Source of the DNA: an uncultured Clostridium sp.
Lineage (GTDB): Bacteria; Bacillota; Clostridia; Lachnospirales; Lachnospiraceae
DNA length: 39,011 nucleotides
Direction of reading: 5' to 3'
Assembly (NCBI GenBank): GCA_947575275.1
Contig: CANPMS010000021.1
Coordinates: 1 to 39,011, forward strand
Shown: in pieces, positions 1-7,911 of the stretch
Layout of the letters: every line of letters starts with the position of its first letter
Position numbering within the stretch: position 1 is the stretch's first letter
The notes under the pieces: generated by a model
What the model was told of the DNA's origin: nothing
Databases searched by the model: none
The model's input: only the letters and a program-made list of their open reading frames with translations
Program-made: the position numbers and the translations under genes

Positions 1-72
1 CTGGCCCACAAGGATTCGAACCTTGAAATGACGGAGTCAGAGTCCGTTGCCTTACCATTTGGCGATAGCCCA
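1..72 (-). tRNA. tRNA-Gln (anticodon CTG)
   Basis: The minus strand folds as a tRNA: D arm GCC/GGC, anticodon stem ACGGA/TCCGT around loop CTCTGAC (anticodon CTG, reading CAG), and T arm CAAGG/CCTTG around TTCGAAT. The discriminator G is the first base of the window, so any encoded CCA lies outside it. The acceptor stem has one G-G opposition (tRNA positions 4 and 68) and one U-G wobble; the rest pairs. The D-loop, anticodon and U1-A pair fit tRNA-Gln. A near-perfect promoter lies just upstream. Confidence 0.93.
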
Positions 73-89
73 TTATTGCAACAGAAATC

Positions 90-118
90 ATTATACATGA
101 TAGACATATAGATGTCAA
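90..118 (-). promoter_or_regulatory. Sigma-A promoter of tRNA-Gln
   Basis: Minus-strand TTGACA (113-118), a 17-base spacer and TATAAT (90-95), a perfect match to the consensus in both hexamers. Predicted initiation is near 83, about ten bases before the mature tRNA 5' end at 72. Confidence 0.9.
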
Positions 119-178
119 GCACTTTTTTAATATTATCTTTCCGCGCTTCATCTGATCGGGCAGGCCCTGCGGGGCATT

Positions 179-1669
179 TTAAACAGGTCCCGACTCCAGC
201 TCTTCCCCTGACTCCGCCTTTAATTGCGTGTCTGTTTCTCCTTTTGTTTCCAGTTCAGTCTGAGGCTGTCGACTTTCTTCTGATGGAAGCTGAGGCTGAT
301 CTTGCTCCTCCCACTCTGAGGTTTCGCTCCCTTCCTCATCTTCCTTGTCTTTGTCGCCAGCAAGCTCACCGGCAATCTCATGTTTTTCAAAATAGCCTTC
401 AACCGTTGTTGCCTTCCCGCCTTCTTTGGGCGTCAGCCCTCCAAGAACGAAGGTATATATCCCTGCATTTTCCAATCCGTCAACAGAAATCATACAGGAA
501 TCCTTCTCTGCCTCCTGCACCATCGCCGGATATGCAGTCCCATCCCCATCCTTCACAGAGACCGTAGGGTTCTTCCAGTCCACATAAGTGGCAAAATACA
601 CATAGATGATACCATCTTCGTAGTCCACATAGTCAATATCCACTCTGCCAGGCTCCACCTCGTCGCCATTCTCCTCAGCCGAAGATTCCACATCGATGAC
701 TCCACTGGCCGCAGAAGAGGTCTCTACTTTAGCCTCCGTCTCAGTGATATTATCACTGGCAGATGATTCCTCTGCTGTCTCCTCCACAGATGATTCCGCT
801 GTCTCCGACGCAATAACAGTCTCTGCCTCCGTGGACGGTTCTCTCTCCTCCACCTTCTCCGCAAAACCGCCTAACACCAGAGAGCCCTCGGCAATCTCAC
901 CGGCAATCTGCTCCATGGTCATGGAAGACAATCGCCCCATATCATCTATGCTAAGCTCTCCATTCTGCTCAATCAATTCACTTAAGAAGTAGGCCTTGCC
1001 ATAGGAAATTCCGTATTGCTCAGCAAGAACCTTCGTTTCATCCTTTTCCACTGCCTGTTGGTCATAGACCACAGCACGAATCTGATTTTCCCTCAGAGTA
1101 TTTTCAATATCCTCCACCACGCTGGTGCGCAATGCCGTTGCTTTCCGAATACTATCGTTATTAACCGTGACAAGAATGGTATTTTCCAAATCATCCAGAT
1201 AACCATGTGTCACCATGGAGCCGATTACTGCGTTGACCGCCACATTCAAATCTACGCCAGTCAAATCCATCTCATTCAGAATCATCTCGGCATCATCATT
1301 TAATGCCTCAGCACTTAAGATACGGTTTTTTCGGTTAATGGAAAGCTCCACGCTGGGATTTACATCAATTCCGATTATCGAATCAATCTGCCGGTTCTGA
1401 TAGTGATAGCGGTACATTCCGCCTCCTGCAAACAGCAGACACAGGCACGCCGCTGACGCCAGGACCCCACCCCACAGACGTCTTCGAAGCGCTGCCACAC
1501 GTACGCCGTCATCCTGACCATGCAGCAACGTCACAGATTCGGGCGCTTCCTGGGCAACTGATAAATCAATCCGGTTAAACACATCAGGAGTGAGCACATC
1601 TACAGCCGACTTTAAATGGCATTTTAACTCATGGTTATTTAATTGTATCCTGTCGGAATTCTGTTTCAT
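179..1669 (-). CDS. RsgI-like anti-sigma factor, single-pass membrane protein
   Basis: A 496-residue protein. About 65 cytoplasmic N-terminal residues precede one membrane segment (about 66-86), followed by an extracytoplasmic region starting SIIGIDVNPSVELSINRKNR. That motif and the following 120 residues are typical of the RsgI-type anti-sigma family. The middle is a Glu/Ser/Thr-rich linker (about 275-340), then a small beta-rich domain (about 345-430) and an acidic low-complexity tail. It starts six bases after the upstream sigma gene, with a GAGAAGGA ribosome site. By family knowledge the N-terminus holds the ECF factor at the membrane until a surface signal frees it. The signal cannot be read from the sequence. 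Confidence 0.85.
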   Translation of the reverse strand: MKQNSDRIQLNNHELKCHLKSAVDVLTPDVFNRIDLSVAQEAPESVTLLHGQDDGVRVAALRRRLWGGVLASAACLCLLFAGGGMYRYHYQNRQIDSIIGIDVNPSVELSINRKNRILSAEALNDDAEMILNEMDLTGVDLNVAVNAVIGSMVTHGYLDDLENTILVTVNNDSIRKATALRTSVVEDIENTLRENQIRAVVYDQQAVEKDETKVLAEQYGISYGKAYFLSELIEQNGELSIDDMGRLSSMTMEQIAGEIAEGSLVLGGFAEKVEEREPSTEAETVIASETAESSVEETAEESSASDNITETEAKVETSSAASGVIDVESSAEENGDEVEPGRVDIDYVDYEDGIIYVYFATYVDWKNPTVSVKDGDGTAYPAMVQEAEKDSCMISVDGLENAGIYTFVLGGLTPKEGGKATTVEGYFEKHEIAGELAGDKDKEDEEGSETSEWEEQDQPQLPSEESRQPQTELETKGETDTQLKAESGEELESGPV

Positions 1670-1675
1670 TCCTTC

Positions 1676-2203
1676 TCACTCCTCTCTTAAATATTGTTTT
1701 AGTTTCTTCATAGCGCGATTGTATTTGGAAAGTACGGTAGCAAGGGGCAGATTAAGCCCTTCTGCAATTTCCCTGTGCTTCAGCCCTGCCGACGCATGAA
1801 GCAGTACAATCTGGCGCTCATCCTCCTTCAAGATTTCCAAAGCCGCGCGAAGCACCATTGCATCCGTCATATTTTCCAGCGGAATACAAAGTTCTCCTGT
1901 CTCCTCACCATTTAAATCATCAAGGCCCACGTCTGCCATCCGTTTTTGCTCCCGGAATTTCATGTAACACAAGTTACGGGCAATGGTGAACATCCAGGCC
2001 AGGGGCTTCCCCTGAGACTGGTAAGACGCAGCGCTGATCCACACCTTTAAATAGGTCTCCTGCATCACTTCTTCTGCGTCCTGGGGATTCTTCAGAATGG
2101 ACAATATGAAACTGTAAATCGTTTTATCCGTATTTAAATAAAGCTGATGGAACGCCTCTTTATCTCCAAGTCCCACCTGTTTTAAAAGTTTCTCGTCGTT
2201 CAC
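1676..2203 (-). CDS. ECF RNA polymerase sigma factor (sigma-70 family)
   Basis: A 175-residue protein with a region 2 signature (AEEVMQETYLKVW, near residue 45) and a C-terminal region 4 helix-turn-helix (ERQIVLLHASAGLKHREIA and following, about 130-170). The start is GTG at 2203, preceded by AAAGGGAATTC. There is no region 1.1 or region 3, as expected for ECF factors. The gene immediately precedes its likely anti-sigma partner, so the pair should be one cotranscribed regulatory unit. I found no convincing ECF-type autoregulatory promoter in the 72-base gap upstream. The regulon is unknown. Confidence 0.9.
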   Translation of the reverse strand: MNDEKLLKQVGLGDKEAFHQLYLNTDKTIYSFILSILKNPQDAEEVMQETYLKVWISAASYQSQGKPLAWMFTIARNLCYMKFREQKRMADVGLDDLNGEETGELCIPLENMTDAMVLRAALEILKEDERQIVLLHASAGLKHREIAEGLNLPLATVLSKYNRAMKKLKQYLREE

Positions 2204-2275
2204 TCGAATTCCCTTTCTGATAGTTTAATGCAGCAACTCTGGTTTTTATTGCATTTCTTCAATCTTTTTTCCATT

Positions 2276-3472
2276 TCATCGCTGCTTTTCATTCTGTTCC
2301 TCAAGCTGGAATGTACATTCCATGGTAATCACACACACACAGCGCTCATCTTTTTCCTTTATTCTCTGGCATATCTGCTGTTTTAATTCATCCTGCATTT
2401 GTCTGGTATATTCACGCGGTACCACCAAGTCAAAAATAAGATTGATCCGCTTTGCTCCCTCCACAACTCGAAAATCATGAAAGGAGAGCCTTGAATCCAG
2501 ACTGCTGATCACTTCAATCGTCATCTTCTTTAGCTCTGCAGTCTGCTGGTTGCCCATATCCACCGGATCCATGTGAATAACCAGAAAAATCCCCAGTTCC
2601 CGTTTCGCGTCCCTTTCTATCCTGTCCACAATCTCATGAGAAACTTCAATCGCCACATTACTTGGCACTTCAGCATGAATGGAAGCCATACTGCGCCCCG
2701 GTCCATAATTGTGGACAATCAGATCATGTGTTCCTATGATACCCTCATAGCGGCCCACAAAATCCGAAATCTGACGGTAGATTTTCGGGTCGATCGCCTC
2801 ACCGATTAATGGGGCCAGCGTGTCCTTTGCAATATTAACGCCCGCTATCATAACAAGCACCGATACCGCCAGACCCACAATCCCGTCAATGTTCACCTGA
2901 AACATGCCAAATACTACCATGGAAAGAATCGTCGCCAAAGTCGCCCCTGCATCTCCCAGAGAGTCTGCAGATGTGGCAATCATCACATTGGAGTTAATCC
3001 GCCTGCCCAGCCTTCGGTTGAACACCGCCATCCAAAGCTTTACGCACACAGACAACACCAGAATTCCCACAGATACCGGGTTAAATACCAGTATTTCTGG
3101 ATGCAGAATCTTTCCCACAGAGCTTTTCAGCAGTGAAAAACCCACCTCAATTACAATAAATGCCACGATGAACGCTGCAATATACTCAATTCTTCCATGA
3201 CCAAAAGGATGATCCTTATCCGCCGGCTTTTCAGCCATCTTCATGCCCACAAAACCGATGACAGATGACGCCGCATCTGACAGGTTATTGAACGCATCGG
3301 CCATAATAGAAATACTATGGGACAAAATTCCCATTAATAGCTTTGCCAAAAACAGACAGAGATTACAGCAAATGCCAACCACACTGGCCAGCATGCCATA
3401 ACGTGTGCGCACCTGCACATCCTCTGTCCTGTCATAATCCTTTACAAATAACTTTACCAGCCATTCTGTCAT
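2276..3472 (-). CDS. Cation diffusion facilitator (CDF) family transporter
   Basis: A 398-residue membrane protein. It has the CDF metal-site pattern HSISIMADAFNNLSDAASS in TM2 and HPFGHGRIEYIAAF near residue 90. About six membrane segments occupy residues 25-215, and a cytoplasmic ferredoxin-like dimerisation domain occupies about 220-390, with His residues around HDLIVHNYGPG. CDF proteins exchange divalent metal for protons, usually exporting Zn, Mn, Fe or Co; the metal cannot be assigned here. Its ATG overlaps the truA stop (ATGA), so the two are translationally coupled. Confidence 0.9.
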   Translation of the reverse strand: MTEWLVKLFVKDYDRTEDVQVRTRYGMLASVVGICCNLCLFLAKLLMGILSHSISIMADAFNNLSDAASSVIGFVGMKMAEKPADKDHPFGHGRIEYIAAFIVAFIVIEVGFSLLKSSVGKILHPEILVFNPVSVGILVLSVCVKLWMAVFNRRLGRRINSNVMIATSADSLGDAGATLATILSMVVFGMFQVNIDGIVGLAVSVLVMIAGVNIAKDTLAPLIGEAIDPKIYRQISDFVGRYEGIIGTHDLIVHNYGPGRSMASIHAEVPSNVAIEVSHEIVDRIERDAKRELGIFLVIHMDPVDMGNQQTAELKKMTIEVISSLDSRLSFHDFRVVEGAKRINLIFDLVVPREYTRQMQDELKQQICQRIKEKDERCVCVITMECTFQLEEQNEKQR

Positions 3473-4257
3473 TTTAAGTCCTCATCCCCATACAGCACAT
3501 CCACGAGGCACAAACCCTCCGCCGGGGCAGTAAAGCCCGCTGCCTGCCGATCTCTTGCCTCTAATATATCCACCATAGTTTTTGCCTGCCGCTCACCAAT
3601 CCCTACCTCTATCAGCGTGCCTGCCATAATACGAACCATATGCTGCAAAAAACCATTCCCCACAAAGCGAAGAATCAGCACACTGCTTCCCGGCTCCTGA
3701 TGAATTGTAACAGAGTACACCGTGCGCACTGTAGACTTCTTCATTTTTTTATTTCCACAGAAACTTCTGAAATCATGAGTTCCCACAAAAAAACGTGCCG
3801 CTTTCTTCATTTCCTCCACATCAATCTTCCGTCCAAGTCCGTATTGCATATGCCTTACAAAAACATCACGTTTTTGCGCTGTCTCCACCTGATAGACATA
3901 GATTTTCTTTTTCGCATTCAGGCGGCTGTGAAACCTCTCAGAAACAGGCTTTACACTGGTAACGGCAATATCATCCGGCAGATAATGGTTTAAATACCGG
4001 CAGAGTCTCTCCGGTGTCACAGCACACCCGTCCGGCATAAACGCTCCGTCCGGCAGATGAAAATTAGCCACCTGACCCATGGCGTGAACTCCTGCATCTG
4101 TCCTCCCTGATCCGTGTACCTCCACGGAAAAACCGCACATGCGGGAGAGCACCTGCTCCAGCTTCCCCTGTATTGTATTCCCTGTGTTTCCCTGCTTCTG
4201 CCATCCGTCGTAACGAGTTCCCTCATACTGCAAAGTAATTCTGTAATTTCTGCTCAT
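3469..4257 (-). CDS. truA: tRNA pseudouridine(38-40) synthase TruA
   Basis: A 262-residue enzyme that isomerises uridines in the tRNA anticodon arm. The catalytic aspartate lies in GSGRTDAGVHAMGQ (about residue 55-65), and the N-terminal core reads YRITLQYEGTRYDGWQKQ, which is diagnostic for TruA. I chose ATG at 4257 because AGGTGGG sits about ten bases upstream. An upstream in-frame ATG at 4299 would add 14 untypical residues without a ribosome site. The 3' end overlaps the CDF transporter start by four bases. Confidence 0.93.
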   Translation of the reverse strand: MSRNYRITLQYEGTRYDGWQKQGNTGNTIQGKLEQVLSRMCGFSVEVHGSGRTDAGVHAMGQVANFHLPDGAFMPDGCAVTPERLCRYLNHYLPDDIAVTSVKPVSERFHSRLNAKKKIYVYQVETAQKRDVFVRHMQYGLGRKIDVEEMKKAARFFVGTHDFRSFCGNKKMKKSTVRTVYSVTIHQEPGSSVLILRFVGNGFLQHMVRIMAGTLIEVGIGERQAKTMVDILEARDRQAAGFTAPAEGLCLVDVLYGDEDLK

Positions 4258-4314
4258 GGTACAAAATCCCACCTTCATTCCCCCAATTACTTTTTTCACT
4301 GCAGATTGAGTTTC

Positions 4315-4343
4315 ATTATACTATTCCTTCTTGTCAAGAGCAA
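4315..4343 (-). promoter_or_regulatory. Putative truA promoter
   Basis: Minus-strand TATAAT (4315-4320) with TTGCTC 17 bases upstream (4338-4343). A better -35 match (TTGACA, 4332-4337) is present but only 11 bases away, too close to work with this -10. If functional, truA has its own promoter downstream of the small RNA terminator. Confidence 0.45.
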
Positions 4344-4367
4344 GCAGAAAAATCGTCGAAATAATGC

Positions 4368-4462
4368 AAAAAAAGCCCGCAAGATCCATAATTCCGAAAT
4401 CTGTATGTAACCACACAGAGGAGAATATCATCGCGGACACTGGGCTTCTTCCATAACCCAGT
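4368..4462 (-). ncRNA. Candidate structured small RNA (unidentified)
   Basis: A roughly 95-nt minus-strand unit between truA and nfo. It begins after an extended -10, has an apical hairpin CTGTGTG-GTTA-CATACAG (4401-4418), inner helices (GTCC/GGAT and a bulged ATATTC/GAATTAT), and closes with AAGAAGCCC pairing to GGGCTTTTTTT, an intrinsic-terminator arrangement ending at 4368. An alternative 5' hairpin, ACTGGG with CCCAGT (about 4462-4439), would compete for the CCC strand. I do not recognise the family; it does not look like SRP RNA, tmRNA or RNase P. It could be a standalone sRNA or an attenuator upstream of truA. Confidence 0.45.
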
Positions 4463-4467
4463 CATAT

Positions 4468-4496
4468 ATTCTAGCATATTTTTCAGGAAAAGTCTC
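4468..4496 (-). promoter_or_regulatory. Putative promoter of the small RNA
   Basis: Extended -10 TGCTAGAAT on the minus strand (hexamer 4468-4473). The -35 position (4491-4496, GAGACT) is weak, as is common with extended -10 promoters. Predicted start is near 4461. Confidence 0.4.
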
Positions 4497-4498
4497 CC

Positions 4499-4527
4499 TT
4501 TACTTTTTAACCCATGCAGAGTATAAT
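4499..4527 (+). promoter_or_regulatory. Promoter of nfo
   Basis: TTTACT (4499-4504), a 17-base spacer and TATAAT (4522-4527). Predicted initiation is near 4534, giving a leader of about 38 bases before the nfo ATG. Confidence 0.65.
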
Positions 4528-4571
4528 TCAAAAAACAGACAATATTTTACAAGAAATACAGGAGAGTTTTT

Positions 4572-5405
4572 ATGCTTACAATTGGATGCCATTTATCCTC
4601 CTCCAAAGGCTATCTTGCCATGGGAAAGGATGCAATAAAGATACACGCAAACACCTTCCAGTTTTTTACTCGAAACCCCAGAGGCGGCAACGCCAAGGAC
4701 ATCGTACCCTCCGATGTGGAGGCGTATCTTAGCTTTGCAGCAGAACACAAAATCACAAAAATCCTCGCTCATGCGCCCTACACCCTAAACGCCTGCTCTG
4801 CTGATGAAAATCTGCGGGACTTTGCCCGCCGCACCATGGCGGACGATTTGGAGCGCATGGAATACACTCCAGGCAACTGTTACAACTTTCATCCCGGAAG
4901 CCATGTAAAGCAAGGCATGGAGACAGGAATCTCCTACATCGCCGAGATGCTGAATGAGATTTTAAAACCAGAACACCGCACCACTGTTCTTTTAGAAACG
5001 ATGGCCGGAAAAGGCAGTGAAGTCGGAGGGCGATTTGAAGAATTACGGGAAATTTTAGACCGGGTAACCCTGTCAGACCATATGGGAATCTGCCTGGACA
5101 CCTGCCATGTATGGGACGGGGGATATGATATTGCGAACCATTTAGACGAAGTTTTAAATGAGTTTGACCGGGTGATCGGACTTAAACGTCTGCGCGCTGT
5201 GCACCTAAATGACAGCCTGAATCCCCTGGGCGCCCACAAAGACCGCCATGCAAAGATTGGAGAGGGATACATTGGGAAAGAGGCGCTGATCCGTGTGGTA
5301 AACCACCCGGCATTAAAGGATCTTCCTTTTTATCTGGAAACGCCCAACGATCTGGATGGCTATGCGGCAGAAATCGCACTGATGAGAGAAAATTACCGGG
5401 GGTAA
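4572..5405 (+). CDS. nfo: Deoxyribonuclease IV (AP endonuclease, Nfo family)
   Basis: A 277-residue TIM-barrel metalloenzyme that cleaves 5' of abasic sites in base-excision repair. Family signatures are present in order: [64 protein letters not shown] and [20 protein letters not shown], covering the His/Glu/Asp zinc ligands. Length is normal. The ribosome site GGAGAG lies eight bases before the ATG. It is a single plus-strand gene between minus-strand units, with its own promoter, and converges on the cytidylate-kinase-like gene. Confidence 0.95.
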   Translation: MLTIGCHLSSSKGYLAMGKDAIKIHANTFQFFTRNPRGGNAKDIVPSDVEAYLSFAAEHKITKILAHAPYTLNACSADENLRDFARRTMADDLERMEYTPGNCYNFHPGSHVKQGMETGISYIAEMLNEILKPEHRTTVLLETMAGKGSEVGGRFEELREILDRVTLSDHMGICLDTCHVWDGGYDIANHLDEVLNEFDRVIGLKRLRAVHLNDSLNPLGAHKDRHAKIGEGYIGKEALIRVVNHPALKDLPFYLETPNDLDGYAAEIALMRENYRG

Positions 5406-5416
5406 AACACCCCCGG
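5396..5416. terminator. Hairpin between convergent nfo and cytidylate-kinase-like genes
   Basis: Perfect 8-bp stem CCGGGGGT/ACCCCCGG with a 5-base loop that includes the nfo stop codon. Neither side has a long T tract; the minus-strand side (AATTTTCTCTC) is the more T-rich. Probably a bidirectional terminator. Confidence 0.5.
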
Positions 5417-5423
5417 CAACAGA

Positions 5424-6020
5424 TTAACCCATTTTTACACACGCCGCAATCATATCTACACAACGTTCTATCCCCAGCTTTCCACTGTTTAAACTCAGGT
5501 GATAATTGCGTGGATTTCCCCACTCGTTACCACTGTAATACTGATAATATTCCCGGCGCTTGCGGTCAATTCCACGGATACGCGCCTCCAGCTTCTTAGC
5601 GCTCTCGCCCGGCTCCAGATCTTGTATCCGCTCCACACGCTTTTTCATTCCCGAACAGATAAACACGTGAAATGCGTTTTCCAAAATAATATCCGAGCAG
5701 CGGCCAATAATCACACATGGACCTTTCTTCTCCAGCTTCTGAATTACCTGAGACTGTGCAAAAAATATCTGGTCGGACATCGGTACTTCATATAGGGAGG
5801 AAAAGGGATTTACCAGCACATGTTTATTGTCAATCTGCCCCTTCTGCCCGATTGTCTCATCATTTTCTCTGAACACTTCCTCAGCAATATTACTGTCCTC
5901 CGCTGCCATGGAAATAATCTCTTTATCGTAGAAAGGAATCTTGAGCTTTTCTGACAGCCGAAACCCGATTTCCTTTCCTCCGCTTCCAAACTCACGACTA
6001 ATCGTAATCACTTTGCTCAT
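5424..6020 (-). CDS. Cytidylate kinase-like family protein
   Basis: A 198-residue P-loop-fold protein beginning MSKVITISREFGSGGKEIG, the N-terminal signature of the cytidylate-kinase-like family common in Clostridia. IPFYDKEII follows at about residue 29, and CVIIGRCSDIIL at about 101-112 matches the family. It differs from housekeeping Cmk, and its substrate is not established. The ATG at 6020 has GGAGAGGAG about eight bases upstream. It lies 69 bases after the last minor-pilin gene on the same strand and may be read through from the pilus operon, but I see no functional link. Confidence 0.85.
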   Translation of the reverse strand: MSKVITISREFGSGGKEIGFRLSEKLKIPFYDKEIISMAAEDSNIAEEVFRENDETIGQKGQIDNKHVLVNPFSSLYEVPMSDQIFFAQSQVIQKLEKKGPCVIIGRCSDIILENAFHVFICSGMKKRVERIQDLEPGESAKKLEARIRGIDRKRREYYQYYSGNEWGNPRNYHLSLNSGKLGIERCVDMIAACVKMG

Positions 6021-6089
6021 AAGTACTTTTCTCCTCTCCTATGTGAAACCACCGCCCACCGGGCACATCTCATCTTCCATGTATCCATC

Positions 6090-6794
6090 TTACCATGTCG
6101 GACAACAAATTTCCACCATAAAATCCTGTTCCTTATAATTATAATTTTCCGCATAGCAGTAAGTACTGTACTCAAAACCAGAAAGCATATTTTCCAGCGT
6201 CAAGTCAATCCTGATTACATTCGGATGACCGATAGGGTCAGGGCGGGAAAACGTCAATTTCTTAATTTTACATCCCATATACACATTGCTGTCAAACTTC
6301 CATGTTATTTCAGGAATTGTTCTATTGAGACTCCCGGATCCAAATTCATTACCATGATCTGCTGCCAAATTAAAATACTTAATAACCAACTCCCCCTCCG
6401 TCTCATTCTCAGTATTCGGCTTACCACTGTAAATCATAGCTGAACTGCCATTCCTGCTGGAAAATGCAATCCATGTAGATCCCTCCCCTCTCCCTGAGGA
6501 TACATCTGCCTCCTGTTCAAGCTGAAAGCAATAACCGTCGTTTTCCGAAACAGCTGCTGACGCAATCTCCCCGGAAATCCTGTCCAGCAGCAAATCACTA
6601 ACTATCATAGCTGTGGAGGCTGATTTCATCCGATAGTGCATGCGCAGACTGCCGGTAAATACAAAGGCAGCGGAAACCATTAAGATGCTTGTCAGTGCAA
6701 ACGTGACAATCAGCTCTGCCAGTGTTAATCCCCACGTATCCTTAACACTACACTCCCATATATACTTCATCCAGGCTCGCCTCTTCCCGCTCAT
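6090..6794 (-). CDS. Minor pilin / pseudopilin (GspJ-like position), prepilin N-terminus
   Basis: A 234-residue protein with a 22-residue leader ending in Gly, then LTLAELIVTFALTSILMVSA. This is a class III prepilin cleavage site with Glu at +5 and a hydrophobic alpha-1 segment, followed by a globular domain of about 180 residues rich in beta strands. Length and its place as last gene of the pilin set fit a tip or minor pilin. The ATG at 6794 has GGAGGAGG eight bases upstream. The prepilin peptidase encoded in the same operon should cleave it. Confidence 0.85.
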   Translation of the reverse strand: MSGKRRAWMKYIWECSVKDTWGLTLAELIVTFALTSILMVSAAFVFTGSLRMHYRMKSASTAMIVSDLLLDRISGEIASAAVSENDGYCFQLEQEADVSSGRGEGSTWIAFSSRNGSSAMIYSGKPNTENETEGELVIKYFNLAADHGNEFGSGSLNRTIPEITWKFDSNVYMGCKIKKLTFSRPDPIGHPNVIRIDLTLENMLSGFEYSTYCYAENYNYKEQDFMVEICCPTW

Positions 6795-6837
6795 GCTGCC
6801 TCCTCCTCTCCACGGTATTCCTTCATCCAGCCGATTG

Positions 6838-7218
6838 TCAGTTCGGTACGGGGGCCTCGTCTTTCCTTACATCCTTCAAAATCCGGTGACCGTTTCTGGC
6901 AGTCCGCACCGTTACATCAGAAACAGAGAATGTCATTCCCTTGTTTGAATTTTCAAATACAAGCGTCTGACCTTCCTCCAAATCAAAACTGTCACCTCTG
7001 GCCAGAATCTCCGAGCCTGAGGCGTCCTCATTCCCATCAAGATAATACCAGCCTGCCAGCCTCCGGTACTCCGCCAGCTCCCCTCCAGAATGTGCTGTCA
7101 TATTCCCTGTAAGTTTCATTGCATAAGAAAAAATCCCCACAATAATAACCATAATAAAAAATGCTACAATCGCTTCAACCATAGTGGTTCCTGCCTGGTC
7201 TTGTGTTTTTTTCATCAT
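6838..7218 (-). CDS. Minor pilin with prepilin-like N-terminus (GspI/PilV-like)
   Basis: A 126-residue protein: MMKKTQDQAG, then TTMVEAIVAFFIMVIIVGIF, with Gly at -1, Glu at +5 and a hydrophobic helix. A small extracellular domain of about 95 residues follows. I chose ATG at 7218, which overlaps the preceding stop (ATGA) and has GAGAGGGG six bases upstream; the upstream GTG at 7236 lies within the previous gene. The role is inferred from position and N-terminus only; the C-terminal domain is not recognisable to me. Confidence 0.8.
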   Translation of the reverse strand: MMKKTQDQAGTTMVEAIVAFFIMVIIVGIFSYAMKLTGNMTAHSGGELAEYRRLAGWYYLDGNEDASGSEILARGDSFDLEEGQTLVFENSNKGMTFSVSDVTVRTARNGHRILKDVRKDEAPVPN

Positions 7219-7889
7219 GTTCTTCCCCTCTCCCACTCATGACCGGTAAATTCCCATCTCCAATCACTCCACTGGCACTGGTTTGAGCCCTCCACCACAT
7301 CCCCACTACAATTTACATTCGGCCGGAAACAGCTTAAAACTGTGCTGGACTCCTTGCCCACTGTGCTGGTCACCTTTAAATAGAGAATTATATTCTCGAA
7401 TTGTTCAGCTGAATCCTCTGGCGTGGCTTCATCAAGCTCCTTCTGACTCCCCTCATTCTCATCAATCCAATAAAACTCTGCCACTGTATCTCCAGGAAGC
7501 TGATCAGAGCTTAAATCATATGTAAACATCACCGTTCCCTGAGTCGGCCAAGGCTCCACGCCACCCCCATTCATGGCATAACGGTTCCATCTGTCCGTAT
7601 ACACAGTCTGAAGCTTATCCCGGAGGCTCCTGTCGGGATTAATAAGATTCCCATCCTTATCCACCTCCTCATCAGACAGTGAGTCACCATATTCAAAGCT
7701 GGTAATCTCATCAATCAGAACGTTTGATACTGACACTGCATTGATGCGGCATTGCTCCTTATCATTGATACGGCTGGCATTCTGAAAAGACACGGAAGCA
7801 GCAAGCAGCAGCGACAGACAAAGGGCCGTGGCAATAATCATCACACACATAACCAGAATCATCGCAAAACCTTCCTGACGATCTTTCAA
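7215..7889 (-). CDS. PilX/GspK-like minor pilin lacking Glu5, TTG start
   Basis: The best start is TTG at 7889, giving 224 residues. A strong ribosome site (AGGAGAGGAGG) lies eight bases upstream, 22 bases after the previous stop. This yields a short prepilin leader, MKDRQEG, then FAMILVMCVMIIATALCLSL. Residue +5 is Leu instead of Glu, as in GspK and PilX tip pilins. A longer form starting at ATG 7946 would overlap the upstream gene and lacks a ribosome site. The remaining 190 residues form an unrecognised soluble domain with paired cysteines near the C-terminus (SCFRPNVNCSG, NQCQWSDW). Confidence 0.8.
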   Translation of the reverse strand: MKDRQEGFAMILVMCVMIIATALCLSLLLAASVSFQNASRINDKEQCRINAVSVSNVLIDEITSFEYGDSLSDEEVDKDGNLINPDRSLRDKLQTVYTDRWNRYAMNGGGVEPWPTQGTVMFTYDLSSDQLPGDTVAEFYWIDENEGSQKELDEATPEDSAEQFENIILYLKVTSTVGKESSTVLSCFRPNVNCSGDVVEGSNQCQWSDWRWEFTGHEWERGRT

Positions 7890-7911
7890 ACTTTTCGCCT
7901 CCTCTCCTGCT

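Noticed and set aside
161..176. GC hairpin after the anti-sigma stop as a terminator
   Set aside because: The stem is only four base pairs (GCCC/GGGC) and no T tract follows.
112..1400. Plus-strand open frames opposite the anti-sigma gene
   Set aside because: They lack ribosome sites and family features and lie opposite a clearly coding minus-strand gene.
2204..2275. ECF-type autoregulatory promoter upstream of the sigma factor
   Set aside because: No AAC-type -35 with a CGT-type -10 at proper spacing was visible in the gap.
4332..4337. TTGACA as -35 of truA
   Set aside because: It is only 11 bases from the TATAAT, too close for a sigma-A promoter; TTGCTC at 17 bases was preferred.
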